From: Verrucomicrobiota bacterium
Lineage (GTDB): Bacteria > Verrucomicrobiota > Verrucomicrobiia > Chthoniobacterales > UBA10450
Direction of reading: 5' to 3'
Assembly: GCA_003218975.1 (NCBI GenBank)
Contig: QHPD01000008.1
Span: 1 to 45,051, forward strand
DNA: 45,051 nt
Shown one piece after another: positions 33,651 to 42,964 of the stretch; the stretch's first letter is position 1; each line of letters opens with the position of its first letter. Made by a program: the position numbers and the translations under genes. The notes beneath the pieces were generated by a model. It ran no database searches and had not been told where the DNA came from. It saw only the letters and a program-made list of their open reading frames with translations.

Positions 33651-34832
33651 TCAAACTTTGGTGTTCCAGATTTGTCCCAAGACTCTACGGAAATTCCCGC
33701 CGAGGATGAGTTCGATGTCGGCATCGGAGTAACCGCGGCGAATGAGACCGTCAGTAATGTCGAACATTCGCTTGTAATGGTTCACGCCATCGGTGTCCAT
33801 TTTGTCGCGGAACGCGTAACTGGACTTGTAGAGGCCCCTTAACCATTTCTTATAATCCTCCGGGAGCGCGTCGTAGCCATCGAGATCGATGTCGCTGCCG
33901 ACGCCAACGTGCTCGACGCCGACCAGCTTCGCGACGTGGTCGTAATGATCGAGCACGTTCTCTATTGTAGTCGGTTCCCGGGCAGAGACGAAATTGCGGA
34001 CGCCAGTGATACCCATGACGCCACCTTTCTCCGCCATTTTGCGAATCGCTTCGTCGGTTTTGCAACGGGGCTGGTCCCGATTGAGCGCCCGACAATTGGC
34101 GTGAGTGATGAGGACGGGCGCTTTTGAAATATCGAATGCTTCGAGCGTGGTGCGGTCGCCGCAATGCGCCACATCCACTGCCATCTTCATTTTGTTCATG
34201 CGTTGGATAATGCTAAGGCCGAAATCGCTGATGCCGTCGTCGTGTCGTTCGGTACTCCCGTTGCCGATCAAATTGCGGCTATTATAAGTTAGCAGCGATA
34301 TGCGCTGCCCAAGCTGGTAAAAATGATCGACATCGTCCGGAGTGCGAAAATGTTCCGAGTTTTGCAAGCCGAGGATGATCCCGATTTTGCCGGCGCCTTT
34401 CGCGGCATCGATACTCTGCGCGTCATCAACGCGCATCAGTTTGTCGGTGTGATGCGCGATGAATCCGTTCCAATATGAGATGAATGACGTCACCTGATCG
34501 TAGGCATTCGGTCCAACTGTGCCGACCCCGACATGCATCACGTCGATTCTTGAATCTTTGAAGCGCTGAAAATCGGCGGCAGTGAACGTCTCAGGATTCG
34601 TGAACCAAGTCGGGCGCTTGTCTCCCTTTAAGGGAGCCAAAACTCCAAGCAGCGTGAAGGGGTTAAGCATATCCACCACCGTGCTGCGCTGAACCAGATC
34701 GACAGCGCGGGCGGAATATTTGGTCGTATTCTCGGCGAAGAGCTGAAACCAGCCGCGGTTGATCATTGGTGCGATGATTGTTGCCGCGGCAACACCAACC
34801 AAGCGCTTCAAGGACTGGCGACGCGTTACCAT
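33651..34832 (-). CDS. Membrane dipeptidase (peptidase M19 family), Tat-exported, 393 aa
   Basis: The start at 34832 is fixed by a strong GGGAGGA site; an upstream ATG at 35051 would add 73 implausible residues. The leader MVTRRQSLKRLVGVAAATII has a twin-arginine motif, so the folded enzyme is probably exported by Tat. M19 features include DMLNPF (the usual zinc-site DGH region altered to DML), GIILGLQNSEHFRTPDDVDH, RISLLTYNSRNLIGNGSTE, AVDVAHCGDRTTLEAF, APVLITHANCRALN and VGVEHVGVGSDIDLDGYDA. The first zinc ligand motif departs from the DxHxD/DGHND consensus, so activity or specificity may differ. Likely periplasmic hydrolysis of dipeptides. Confidence 0.85.
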   Translation of the reverse strand: MVTRRQSLKRLVGVAAATIIAPMINRGWFQLFAENTTKYSARAVDLVQRSTVVDMLNPFTLLGVLAPLKGDKRPTWFTNPETFTAADFQRFKDSRIDVMHVGVGTVGPNAYDQVTSFISYWNGFIAHHTDKLMRVDDAQSIDAAKGAGKIGIILGLQNSEHFRTPDDVDHFYQLGQRISLLTYNSRNLIGNGSTERHDDGISDFGLSIIQRMNKMKMAVDVAHCGDRTTLEAFDISKAPVLITHANCRALNRDQPRCKTDEAIRKMAEKGGVMGITGVRNFVSAREPTTIENVLDHYDHVAKLVGVEHVGVGSDIDLDGYDALPEDYKKWLRGLYKSSYAFRDKMDTDGVNHYKRMFDITDGLIRRGYSDADIELILGGNFRRVLGQIWNTKV

Positions 34833-35010
34833 GTCTTCCTCCCTGTCGATGATTTGGCCGATGCTAAATATGTGGCCCGCTTGCATCAAGACGTTTCCAG
34901 TGTGACCGAGTCCGAATGTAGGGATGGTAACATTGTGCGTCCCACTGACGTCGTGACTACAATTTGACTCGCCGCGCCGGGCCGATGATAAGATCGAGAC
35001 TAGGGATGCT

Positions 35011-36804
35011 GTGAATCTCTCCAACTTCCTCGCCGAGCTGAAGCGACGCAATGTTTACAAGGTCGCGATCGCATATGGCGTTGTGGCGTGGCTGCTCATT
35101 CAGATCGCCACGCAGGTTTTCCCGTTTTTTGAAATTCCGAATTGGACGGTCAGACTGGTTGTGCTGCTCGTAGTGATTGGATTTCCGGTCGCCGTAATCA
35201 TTGCGTGGGCCTTCGAACTGACACCGGAAGGATTGAAGCGAACTGAAGTGGCCGATGCCGCACCGACTCGCGGTTCCAGGCGCCGCGCGTGGATTTATGT
35301 CGTGATCGTTGCCGCCGCAATCTCGGTGAGTCTTTTTTTCCTCGGGCGTTATACAAGTTCGAAACAAAGTGAAGGCCCGGCATCACCGGAAAAATCGATT
35401 GCGGTGCTGCCGTTCGACAATCTTAGCCGGGACCAAGAGAACGCCTATTTCGCTGAAGGTATTCAAGATGAAATCCTCTCGCGACTGGCGAAGATCGCTG
35501 ACCTCAAAGTTATTTCGCGCACCTCAACGCAAAAGTATAAAAGTACGCCCGACAATTTGCGTGAAATCGCGAAACAACTCGGAGTCTCCAATATTCTGGA
35601 AGGGAGTGTGCAGAAAGTCGCCGATCAGGTCCGTGTAAGCGTGCAGTTAATCAACGCGACGAGCGATGCCCATCTTTGGGCAGAGATTTACGACCGGAAG
35701 CTGACCGACATTTTCGCGGTGGAAAGCGACATCGCCAAAACAATCGCGGAAACGTTACGCGCGAAACTCACTGGTTCGGAAGAACAGATGATGTCGATGA
35801 AGCCGACGGAGAATACGCAGGCTTACGAGCTTTATCTCAAGGGCAGATTTTTTTGGAACAAACGGACGGGCGCAGATTTGCGAAAAGCGATCGAGTATTT
35901 CAATCAGGCGATCGCAAAGGATCCGAATTACGCGCTCGCATATGCCGGCCTGGCTGATTCTTACCTGCTTCTCTCAGCTTTCGGTGCTGCGTCTCCCTCA
36001 GATTCTCTTCCACAGGCAAAGGCAGCTGCAAAGAGGGCGCTGGAAATTGACGACACCTCAGCCGAAGCGCACACATCGCTCGGGCAAATTCTGTTGTTTT
36101 ATGATTTTGATTTTGCGGGCTCGACCAGGGAATTCAAACGGGCGATTACATTAAATCCGAATTATGCCACTGCGCATCATTGGTACGGATCAGGGCCGCC
36201 GACGTGCCTCGGCGAATTCGATCGAGGGATCGCCGAACTCAAACGCGCACAACAGCTCGACCCGCTGTCGTTGATTATCAATGCGGATCTCGGCGGGGCC
36301 TTTGTTGCGGCCCGGCGTTATGATGAAGCCATTACACAGCTGCGCAAAACGATCGAGATGGATCCGCGCTTTTACTTCGCCCACTGGAATCTCGGCGAAG
36401 CGCTGGAGTTGAAGGGGCAGCTCCCGGAAGCCATCGCCGAATACAAAAAAGCCGCCGAATTGGACGAGGATCCATTTGTGCTCGCTCTCGTTGGTCAAGC
36501 GGACGCAAAACTCGGTCAGCGCGACGAAGCGATCAAAATTCTTAGTCAACTGGAGCGACTTGCGACAAAACGATACGTGGCAAACTACAGTTTCGCAATC
36601 ATGCACATGGCACTTGGCGAAAAGGCAAAGGCCATTGACTGGCTCGAGCGCGCTTACCGCGATCGCTCCGGCCCGGAGATCGTTGGTATCAAAGTGGATC
36701 CTATGCTGGATCCGTTGCATGGCGACCCTCGCTTCGAAGCGCTCGTGCAAAAGGTTCTTGCCCCGAAAAACTCTGAGACCGGCGCACGCGAGCGTTCGCC
36801 ATAA
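35011..36804 (+). CDS. Membrane-anchored TPR protein with FlgO-like domain, 597 aa
   Basis: It starts at GTG 35011. The first 105 residues contain MNLSNFLAELKRRNVYKVAI, two membrane helices (YGVVAWLLIQIATQVFPFFE, VRLVVLLVVIGFPVAVIIAW) and a third at RAWIYVVIVAAAISVSLFFL. Residues 128-245 match the TolB/FlgO-like segment found in CadC-type regulators and adenylate cyclases (EKSIAVLPFDNLSRDQENAY, GVSNILEGSVQKVADQVRVS). Residues 270-580 are TPR repeats (YELYLKGRFFWNKRTGADLR onwards). There is no DNA-binding or cyclase domain, so it is probably a membrane scaffold or sensor. It is divergent from the dipeptidase, with a shared 178-base upstream region. Confidence 0.85.
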   Translation: MNLSNFLAELKRRNVYKVAIAYGVVAWLLIQIATQVFPFFEIPNWTVRLVVLLVVIGFPVAVIIAWAFELTPEGLKRTEVADAAPTRGSRRRAWIYVVIVAAAISVSLFFLGRYTSSKQSEGPASPEKSIAVLPFDNLSRDQENAYFAEGIQDEILSRLAKIADLKVISRTSTQKYKSTPDNLREIAKQLGVSNILEGSVQKVADQVRVSVQLINATSDAHLWAEIYDRKLTDIFAVESDIAKTIAETLRAKLTGSEEQMMSMKPTENTQAYELYLKGRFFWNKRTGADLRKAIEYFNQAIAKDPNYALAYAGLADSYLLLSAFGAASPSDSLPQAKAAAKRALEIDDTSAEAHTSLGQILLFYDFDFAGSTREFKRAITLNPNYATAHHWYGSGPPTCLGEFDRGIAELKRAQQLDPLSLIINADLGGAFVAARRYDEAITQLRKTIEMDPRFYFAHWNLGEALELKGQLPEAIAEYKKAAELDEDPFVLALVGQADAKLGQRDEAIKILSQLERLATKRYVANYSFAIMHMALGEKAKAIDWLERAYRDRSGPEIVGIKVDPMLDPLHGDPRFEALVQKVLAPKNSETGARERSP

Positions 36805-36988
36805 ATCTGCCAAAGTCCTTCGCCGATTGAAGCGGGGCAACATTTACACGAACGTTTATTGCTTATGGCCTTCGATCACAATGGCGAGCCAACTCCCGAA
36901 AAATTTCGGGGTCGGTAGATAGATTCGCCTCGGAGTTCCTGATTCGCACTTGCGCGGCCCGCTGGAACCGCCTAATAGCTTTACCCTC

Positions 36989-37306
36989 ATGGTTCATCAT
37001 ATCGTCCTCTACAAACTTAAGTCCGAGGTCACCCCCGCCCGGGTAGAGGCGATGATGATGAACGCCCGGATGCAGCTCCTGAAAATTCCTGAGGTTCTCA
37101 GCATCAAATGCGGGAAACGAATTGACCCGGAATTGCCCTGGCCGTTCTTCATCGCCATCGATTTTGAGTCGATGGACAAGTACGCCATTTTTCGCGAAGA
37201 CCCGATCTTCGTAAAGTTCACGGAAGAAATCATCAAGCCGAACACCGAGGATTCCCTGGCGCTGGATTTCGAGATGGATCCTGGCAAAGACGTCCAGTTT
37301 TCGTGA
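36989..37306 (+). CDS. Stress-responsive A/B barrel (Dabb) domain protein, 105 aa
   Basis: The start at 36989 (MVHHIVLYKLKSEVTPARVE) fits the family, which begins with xHxVLxK; an earlier ATG adds 13 odd residues. Later segments LSIKCGKRIDPELPWPFFIA, IDFESMDKYAIFREDPIFVK and FTEEIIKPNTED complete the ferredoxin-like fold. Such proteins are small dimers of largely unknown role. The stop codon lies inside the repeat at 37306. Confidence 0.85.
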   Translation: MVHHIVLYKLKSEVTPARVEAMMMNARMQLLKIPEVLSIKCGKRIDPELPWPFFIAIDFESMDKYAIFREDPIFVKFTEEIIKPNTEDSLALDFEMDPGKDVQFS

Positions 37307-37406
37307 ATTGCGGATTGCGAAGCGCGGATTTCCGATTGGAAAAGAGTTATCCCCGATTCACTTTCCGAGGATTGCATCCACAGTCCGCAATCCGCAATCC
37401 GCAATT
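37306..37406. repeat. AATTGCGGATTGCG inverted repeat
   Basis: AATTGCGGATTGCG (37306-37319) is the exact reverse complement of CGCAATCCGCAATT (37393-37406), with extra CCGCAAT units. It fills the gap between the Dabb gene and the glycosyltransferase gene, whose GTG start lies only a few bases beyond it. Confidence 0.8.
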
Positions 37407-37413
37407 GTAAGCT

Positions 37414-39378
37414 GTGCGGCTCGGTTATCTTTACTCCAGGTATCCGGTCATTTCGCAAACGTTTTGCGATGCTGAGATGCTGGCGCTGGAGCGGCGCGGC
37501 CTCGAACTTGAGATCGGCTCGGTCTATCCGCCTCTTACGAGTCTGCGCCATGAACATATCTCCCGGCTTCGCGCTCCCGTTCATTACGCGTCGCCGCAAG
37601 AAATTCTGAGAATCTCAGAAGAAAACGCGAAAATCGCCGGTAGATGGCCGCGCGATCTGGTCGAGCAACACGAGCGCAAATACGGGCCGGGGGTCAAGGC
37701 AGAGCAGCGCGCACGCAATGCCCTCTATTTCGCAGACTTCTTTACGCATAAGGGCGTCGATCATGTACACGTTCACTTCGCCAATCGCGCAGCGCACACT
37801 GCACTTTTCCTGAAAGAAATTTCGGGCATTCCGTTCAGCGTCACGGCGCATGGGCAAGATTTTATGAAAGACCTCGGCAGCGACGATCTCCTTCGCGAGA
37901 TCTGCGCTGCCGCGGAGTTCGTCGCGGCTGAGACCGATTACAGTCGGGGGCTTCTTTGCGAGCGCTGTCCGGATTCCGCCGCGAAAATTCATCGCGTTTA
38001 CAACGGAATCGATCTCGAACATTTTCCGACGCCGGCTCAGGGCACCACAAATCCCATGCCGCGCATCATCAGCGTGGGCCGGCTCGTCGCGTTCAAGGGG
38101 TTCGAGCATCTCATCGACGCTTGCGCCGAGCTTGCGCGTCGAGGATTCGATTTCGTCTGCGATATCATTGGCGACGGCCCGCTACGGGATAGGCTCGGGG
38201 CAAAGATCGACATGTTGAATCTCTCGTCGCGATTCAATCTGCTCGGTTCTCTGCCGCAACGGGCGGTATTGGAAAAAATTCAAGCGGCGGACATTTTCGC
38301 GCTCGCTTCTGTGATCGACGCTCAGGGGGCAAGCGACGTTTTTCCAACCGTGATCCTCGAAGCCATGGCCTCGGCGCTCCCCGTAGTTTCCAGTCGGCTT
38401 GCCGGAATTCCGGAATTAGTCATGCATGGCCAGACCGGCATATTAGTTTCTCCCGGCGACACGACGGCGCTGACTCAAGCGCTTGAGCAGTTGCTGCGCG
38501 ACGCTGAATTACGATTGCGTTACGGTCGTGCCGGACGCGCGCGGATTGAGCAGCATTTCCGAATTGAGCACACCGTCATGCCGCTGCTCAAGCTCTTCGA
38601 GACATCATCTGCCGCCGCGGTCAAATCGCATCAGCGACGCGCTTCGCAGAGCGAAGCGGCTACAACAGCGCGTCAGACTGCGTATCTGGTCGATCGCTGG
38701 CCCGATAAAGATTTGCCGCTTCTCGAACGCGAGCTTGAGGAAATGAAGCGACGCAAGGTGCCAATCGTCCCGTTCGTATGCGAATTGAATTCCGGGGCTC
38801 GGTTCAGTCGAGCAATGGAACAAATAGCGCCGTCGCTCGAATTTCTGCCGGATGCGATGGTAATAGAGGCGGAATGGCGGGCAAACACCGTGCTCGCGCA
38901 AAAATTGGAAGAAGAACGAGCACAGCAGAGTACCCGAGCGCCAAGCGCAATCTTTTTGCGGCAGGCGCGTTTTGCTTTGGTGCTGCGCAGACTGCTCCGG
39001 GAGAAAAAAATTTCGCACGTCCACGCCACAAGTTCCCGTGCGCTGGTCTGTGCGCTCATGTTAAAAAAACTCCTCAATGTTACGGTGAGCGCCACTATTG
39101 AGCCGCGGCCAGAATTACCCCGAAACTGGATCCAAGACGCGTTGTCAGAGTGTGTGGCGGCTCGTTTGTGCAATCGCAAACTGCTGCATCAACGCAGCGG
39201 TTCATTCCTTGTTGATAAGACGACATTCCGTTCTGCCCCGCGGAAGGCGCTCGGGCTGATCACTCGCAACACCGGGATCGGTTTGACCACTAGGGCACGT
39301 TTCTGGCATGAATGGGCAGAATTGCTCGCGCGCTGGAGCTGCATCGATCGAAAATCAAAAATCGAAAATCCAAAATGA
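37414..39378 (+). CDS. Two-part glycosyltransferase (GT4-like domain plus second GT-like half), 654 aa
   Basis: It starts at GTG with MRLGYLYSRYPVISQTFCDA, the usual start of exopolysaccharide GT4 enzymes. Residues 1-400 form a GT-B fold: HVHVHFANRAAHTALFLKEI, KIHRVYNGIDLEHF, RIISVGRLVAFKGFEHLIDA and the donor-site motif DVFPTVILEAMASALPVVSS. Residues 409-418 come from a CTACA hairpin repeat. Residues 430-640 resemble the N-terminal half of another GT-B enzyme (ISHVHATSSRALVCALMLKK). This may be a fusion or a remnant of a second enzyme. The last codons overlap the rfbA start (ATGA), indicating translational coupling for nucleotide-sugar use. Confidence 0.8.
   Translation: MRLGYLYSRYPVISQTFCDAEMLALERRGLELEIGSVYPPLTSLRHEHISRLRAPVHYASPQEILRISEENAKIAGRWPRDLVEQHERKYGPGVKAEQRARNALYFADFFTHKGVDHVHVHFANRAAHTALFLKEISGIPFSVTAHGQDFMKDLGSDDLLREICAAAEFVAAETDYSRGLLCERCPDSAAKIHRVYNGIDLEHFPTPAQGTTNPMPRIISVGRLVAFKGFEHLIDACAELARRGFDFVCDIIGDGPLRDRLGAKIDMLNLSSRFNLLGSLPQRAVLEKIQAADIFALASVIDAQGASDVFPTVILEAMASALPVVSSRLAGIPELVMHGQTGILVSPGDTTALTQALEQLLRDAELRLRYGRAGRARIEQHFRIEHTVMPLLKLFETSSAAAVKSHQRRASQSEAATTARQTAYLVDRWPDKDLPLLERELEEMKRRKVPIVPFVCELNSGARFSRAMEQIAPSLEFLPDAMVIEAEWRANTVLAQKLEEERAQQSTRAPSAIFLRQARFALVLRRLLREKKISHVHATSSRALVCALMLKKLLNVTVSATIEPRPELPRNWIQDALSECVAARLCNRKLLHQRSGSFLVDKTTFRSAPRKALGLITRNTGIGLTTRARFWHEWAELLARWSCIDRKSKIENPK
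38640..38665. repeat. CTACA hairpin repeat in frame within the glycosyltransferase gene
   Basis: CGCTTCGC AGA GCGAAGCG (perfect 8-base arms) followed by GCTACAA. It is translated as part of RRASQSEAATT, at the join between the two halves of the protein. Confidence 0.65.
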
Positions 39379-40268
39379 AGAAGGCCATTCTTCTCGCCGG
39401 TGGCGCGGGAACACGTCTATATCCGCTGACGAAAATCGTCTGCAAACAGCTCCTCCCGATATACGACAAACCGATGATCTGCTATCCCCTGGCGACTTTG
39501 ATGCTCGGCGGCCTACGCGAGGTGCTCATCATCACGACACCGAAGGATTTGCCAATGCTCCGCAATTATTTGGGAGACGGCGCGCAACTGGGCATTCGCA
39601 TCGAGTACGCCGAGCAACCGAAACCGGAAGGAATCGCCCAGGCTTTTTTGATCGGCGCGAAATTTATCGGCGACTCAGGCGCATCGCTCATTCTTGGCGA
39701 CAATATCTTCTACGGGAAGCTCGACTTCTATCGCGACGCACTTGCCATCGAGCAAGGAGCATGCATTTTCGGCTATCAAGTTCGCGACCCGGAGCGCTAT
39801 GGCGTGGTCGAGTTCGACGCCGAAGGCAAAGCCATCAGTCTCGAAGAAAAACCGACGCAGCCGAAAAGCCATTTCGCCGTGCCCGGGCTTTACGTTTACG
39901 ACGAGCGCGTTGCCGATCTTTGCCGGACGCTGCGTCCATCAGCTCGCGGCGAGCTCGAGATCACCGATCTGAATTTGCTTTATCTCGAGCGCAACGAGCT
40001 AAACGTGAAGCTGCTCAGCCGCGGCATGGCGTGGCTCGATACCGGCACCACCACGACTTTGCTTGAGGCAAGCAATTACATCGCCACCATCGAGCATCGG
40101 CAGGGTTTAAAAATCGCCTGCCTGGAGGAGGTCGCACTCCGCATGGGTTTCATCACCCAAACCGATCTCGCCAAGATCATCGACGGATTGCCGAAGAACG
40201 AATATCGCGACTATCTGCGAATGGCTTGCGACGAAGGGCCAAGCGCCGGTCCGGAGCCTGTGGGGTAA
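39375..40268 (+). CDS. rfbA: Glucose-1-phosphate thymidylyltransferase
   Basis: From ATG 39375 the protein has 297 residues and begins MKKAILLAGGAGTRLYPLTK, the nucleotide-binding loop (GGxGTRLxPxT). It continues CKQLLPIYDKPMICYPLATL, LILGDNIFYG (metal-binding Asp), VPGLYVYDERV, RGELEITDLNLLYL and AWLDTGTTTTLLEASNYI. It makes dTDP-glucose from dTTP and glucose-1-phosphate, the first step to dTDP-rhamnose and other deoxysugars. The start overlaps the glycosyltransferase stop. The rest of the rml set is not in the window. Confidence 0.95.
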   Translation: MKKAILLAGGAGTRLYPLTKIVCKQLLPIYDKPMICYPLATLMLGGLREVLIITTPKDLPMLRNYLGDGAQLGIRIEYAEQPKPEGIAQAFLIGAKFIGDSGASLILGDNIFYGKLDFYRDALAIEQGACIFGYQVRDPERYGVVEFDAEGKAISLEEKPTQPKSHFAVPGLYVYDERVADLCRTLRPSARGELEITDLNLLYLERNELNVKLLSRGMAWLDTGTTTTLLEASNYIATIEHRQGLKIACLEEVALRMGFITQTDLAKIIDGLPKNEYRDYLRMACDEGPSAGPEPVG

Positions 40269-40275
40269 CCCGAAA

Positions 40276-40300
40276 GGCGTTTGACACAAACGCCCTACAA
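40276..40300. repeat. CTACA hairpin repeat between convergent genes
   Basis: GGCGTTTG ACA CAAACGCC (perfect 8-base arms) then CTACAA. It fills the 32-base gap between rfbA and the SCO gene and may act as a terminator for both. Confidence 0.7.
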
Positions 40301-40951
40301 TTATTTTGGTTGCTCGCGCAAATGGTTCGTATCGGCAAGCAGTTTAGTGACCGCCTCGGGCTCGGTCGCATCGTAATAGCCGCGGATTTGACCATGTCGA
40401 TCCACCAGCACCATCCGCGTGCTGTGCACCGGAATTCCCTGGGCATCGCTGCCGTCGGAGACCGCAAGTTTGAAGCCGTCATGGGAAAGTTTGTAAATCG
40501 CAGATTTCGGCCCGGTGAGAAAATCCCAGCGGCCCGGCTCAGCCTGCAATCTCTCAGCGTAGCTGCGCAGAACCTCCGGCGTGTCTTTCTCCGGATCCAC
40601 ACTGAACGAGACCAGCTGCACATCGGTTTTTTCCAAGGGCTTTTGCAGCTCGCTCATTCGGCTGCTGATCATCGGGCACGGCCCCGGACAGGTCGTGTAA
40701 ATGAAATCGGCGATCCAAATCTTGCCGGCTAATTGCGCTGAACCAAACGGCTGTCCGTTCTGATTGATGAACTGAAAAGAGGGGACTGTGCCGTAAGAGG
40801 AAACAGTGCGCTGGCGCAGAGCCGCCACTTCGACGTTACGCAGCCACAGTAACAGTCCCAAAGTGACGAGTGGAATCAGGATCAGCGTCACCTTCCAAGC
40901 GACGCCGCTCCGGGACGGCGTCTGATTCATTGTCGCAGACGTGGTGTTCAT
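40301..40951 (-). CDS. SCO1/SenC-family copper chaperone, 216 aa
   Basis: A membrane helix at about 19-37 (WKVTLILIPLVTLGLLLWLR) anchors a thioredoxin-fold domain. The copper ligands are the CPGPC motif (C88, C92) and His176 in GIPVHSTRMVLVD. SCO proteins deliver copper to the CuA centre of oxidase subunit II. It is last in the leftward oxidase cluster and overlaps the heme O synthase gene by four bases, which supports this role. Confidence 0.93.
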   Translation of the reverse strand: MNTTSATMNQTPSRSGVAWKVTLILIPLVTLGLLLWLRNVEVAALRQRTVSSYGTVPSFQFINQNGQPFGSAQLAGKIWIADFIYTTCPGPCPMISSRMSELQKPLEKTDVQLVSFSVDPEKDTPEVLRSYAERLQAEPGRWDFLTGPKSAIYKLSHDGFKLAVSDGSDAQGIPVHSTRMVLVDRHGQIRGYYDATEPEAVTKLLADTNHLREQPK

Positions 40952-41847
40952 GATTTCGTCAGAACGAGCGCGCCGAGCAACAGTGGTAGATACGCAATCG
41001 ATGCGATGAACAATGAACGCGCTGCGCCCGCGGTCCGCATCTGCAAAAACCGCATCGCAACGGCCACAAACAGACCGCCAAGCACAAGTTCGGCTGCCAG
41101 ATAAACAAAACTCGCGATTCCAAGAAACGCCGGCAGACCTGCTATCACCAGCAGCAGGATACAGAAAAACACGCTCTGGCTGGCGCTGCGCTCGCCGCTG
41201 CGGTCATTGCTTGAAATCATGCGAAAGCCGGCACGCGAATAGTCTTCGCGGTACATCCACGCGATGGCGAAGAAGTGCGGCAGTTGCCACAAAAACACGA
41301 TCGCGAAGAGAGTCCATGCGCCCGCGCCGATGCTTCCACGCGCAGCCGCCCAGCCGATCATAGGCGGAATCGCACCGGGAATTGCGCCCACCGCGGTGTT
41401 CGCGGTGCTTGCGCGCTTCATGGGAGTGTAAGCAAAAATGTAAATCGCGATCGTTATCGCTGTTAGCGCCGCGCTTAGCGCATTGCAAACAGTCGCCAGA
41501 TATCCAATTCCAAAAACCGATAGGATGACGCCAAGCGTGAGTGCTTGCAGTGGCGGCATTCGCCCCGCCGGAATCGGGCGTGTCCTCGTGCGACGCATGA
41601 GCGCATCGGCTCTGCGTTCCCACCATTGATTGAGCGCCGCTGCGCCCGCTGCTGCTGCCGCTGTTCCAAACACAACATGAAACAGCGCCATGTAATCGAT
41701 CGGCGATTCCGATCCGAGATAAAAACCGACCGCGGTCGTAAGCAGAACAAGGAGCGTCAGTCGCGCTTTGACGAGCTCGGCGAGATCGGCAACTACACGA
41801 TTGCGCGACGGCGCAAGATTCACATTTTCAAGCGCCGCCGTTTTCAT
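40948..41847 (-). CDS. ctaB: Protoheme IX farnesyltransferase (heme O synthase)
   Basis: The start at 41847 (MKTAALENVNLAPSRNRVVA) is chosen since it overlaps the heme A synthase stop as ATGA; an earlier ATG would lie deep inside that gene. The UbiA-type membrane protein has the Asp-rich prenyl site near NQWWERRADALMRRTRTRPI and the second conserved loop MKRASTANTAVGAIPGAIPP. About nine hydrophobic helices follow. It adds a farnesyl group to heme B, giving heme O for the oxidase. Translationally coupled to ctaA. Confidence 0.93.
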   Translation of the reverse strand: MKTAALENVNLAPSRNRVVADLAELVKARLTLLVLLTTAVGFYLGSESPIDYMALFHVVFGTAAAAAGAAALNQWWERRADALMRRTRTRPIPAGRMPPLQALTLGVILSVFGIGYLATVCNALSAALTAITIAIYIFAYTPMKRASTANTAVGAIPGAIPPMIGWAAARGSIGAGAWTLFAIVFLWQLPHFFAIAWMYREDYSRAGFRMISSNDRSGERSASQSVFFCILLLVIAGLPAFLGIASFVYLAAELVLGGLFVAVAMRFLQMRTAGAARSLFIASIAYLPLLLGALVLTKS

Positions 41848-42923
41848 GCGGGTTTTGGTAGGGCGCGACCGGTCCGAGCCGGACTGACGTTTGGTGCGCC
41901 ATGCCGCGACCCCGCCACGACTCGCCAGCAAATCGCAGAAATGCTCACGCCAAAAGATAGCATGACCGCACCGAGTGCGACATGCGCCGTGGCCACATCG
42001 GCTGCTTTGTTACTCCAGATCGTCGAGGCGCCGAGCGCAATCTGGCAAGCGATCACCGCGACCCAGAAGATCGACAATCGCTTTAGCGCAACAAAGCGCG
42101 GCGCATCTCTCCGGACGCGAAGACAAAACGCGATCACCGCTATGGCGATAATGAACGCGAGGAACCGGTGCGCCATTTGCAACCAGATTTGGAATGCAGT
42201 CACATCCGATAAACCCCGGGCGTCGCGCCACGCGTTAATCTTTGCAAGCGCAGTTACGCTCGTGTCCGGTATCCACGCGCCGTTTGCCGTGGGAAAATCG
42301 AGAATCGACAGGTCACGATGTTGATGGCGCATCGTCGCCCCGAGACCAAGCTGCACGTAAATCGCAATCGTGATTGCAATCGCGAGCGTCTTGGTCGGCG
42401 TGAAGTCTTGTGTGTCGAGTGGCTGATTTTCGAGCGCCCGCCAAAATTTCGTCGTCACCAGTGCAATCACCACCAGCAGCCCGAGAAATGCCTGCGCAAC
42501 ACAGGCGTGAAAGACTCCGATTTCATCCTTCATCATGGTAACGCGAAGGCCACCGAGAATTCCCTGCAAGATCACGCCCGCGAGCGCGATCACGCCAAGG
42601 TTGCGCACCCATCGCCGATCTTCGCTGAGCCAAAGCCACATCGCGAGAATGATCGTCAGAAATCCAACGAGCGATCCCATTAAACGGTGAGTGTGCTCAA
42701 ACAAGATTCCGCCGACCCATTTTGATACGGGAAATAAGAACATGTTGTAGCCGAAGGTGGTCGGCCAATCGGGCACAGCGAGCCCGACGTTTTTACTCGT
42801 GACCATCCCGCCACTGCAAATGAGGAAGAGCGTCGCGACGCACGTGAGCCACGCGAAACGATTGAGCCACTTGTTGTAGCGGTGGTCTCTGACCGCCGTA
42901 CTGTTCCAGATCAATTCAGCCAC
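41844..42923 (-). CDS. ctaA: Heme A synthase (COX15/CtaA family)
   Basis: A 359-residue, eight-helix membrane protein that oxidises heme O to heme A. The four heme-ligand histidines are visible in ILFEHTHRLMGS, IGVFHACVAQAF, LQMAHRFLAF and VATAHVALGAV. It starts at GTG 42923. Residues 8-16 (TAVRDHRYNK) are encoded by a CTACA hairpin repeat, so the N-terminus appears partly repeat-derived. The stop overlaps ctaB. Confidence 0.93.
   Translation of the reverse strand: MAELIWNSTAVRDHRYNKWLNRFAWLTCVATLFLICSGGMVTSKNVGLAVPDWPTTFGYNMFLFPVSKWVGGILFEHTHRLMGSLVGFLTIILAMWLWLSEDRRWVRNLGVIALAGVILQGILGGLRVTMMKDEIGVFHACVAQAFLGLLVVIALVTTKFWRALENQPLDTQDFTPTKTLAIAITIAIYVQLGLGATMRHQHRDLSILDFPTANGAWIPDTSVTALAKINAWRDARGLSDVTAFQIWLQMAHRFLAFIIAIAVIAFCLRVRRDAPRFVALKRLSIFWVAVIACQIALGASTIWSNKAADVATAHVALGAVMLSFGVSISAICWRVVAGSRHGAPNVSPARTGRALPKPA
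42875..42900. repeat. CTACA hairpin repeat within the ctaA N-terminus
   Basis: TGTAG CGGTGGTC TCT GACCGCCG (one mismatch in the arms). Read leftwards it ends CTACA. It encodes residues about 8-16 of heme A synthase. Confidence 0.65.
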
Positions 42924-42964
42924 GGTTACGGATAACGGGCCCGATACGAGGAAGATGCGACCAC

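Noticed and set aside
41545-42324. A 259-codon plus-strand frame
   Set aside because: It lies antisense to the ctaB and ctaA genes, has a strongly basic, Cys- and Arg-rich composition and no family motif.
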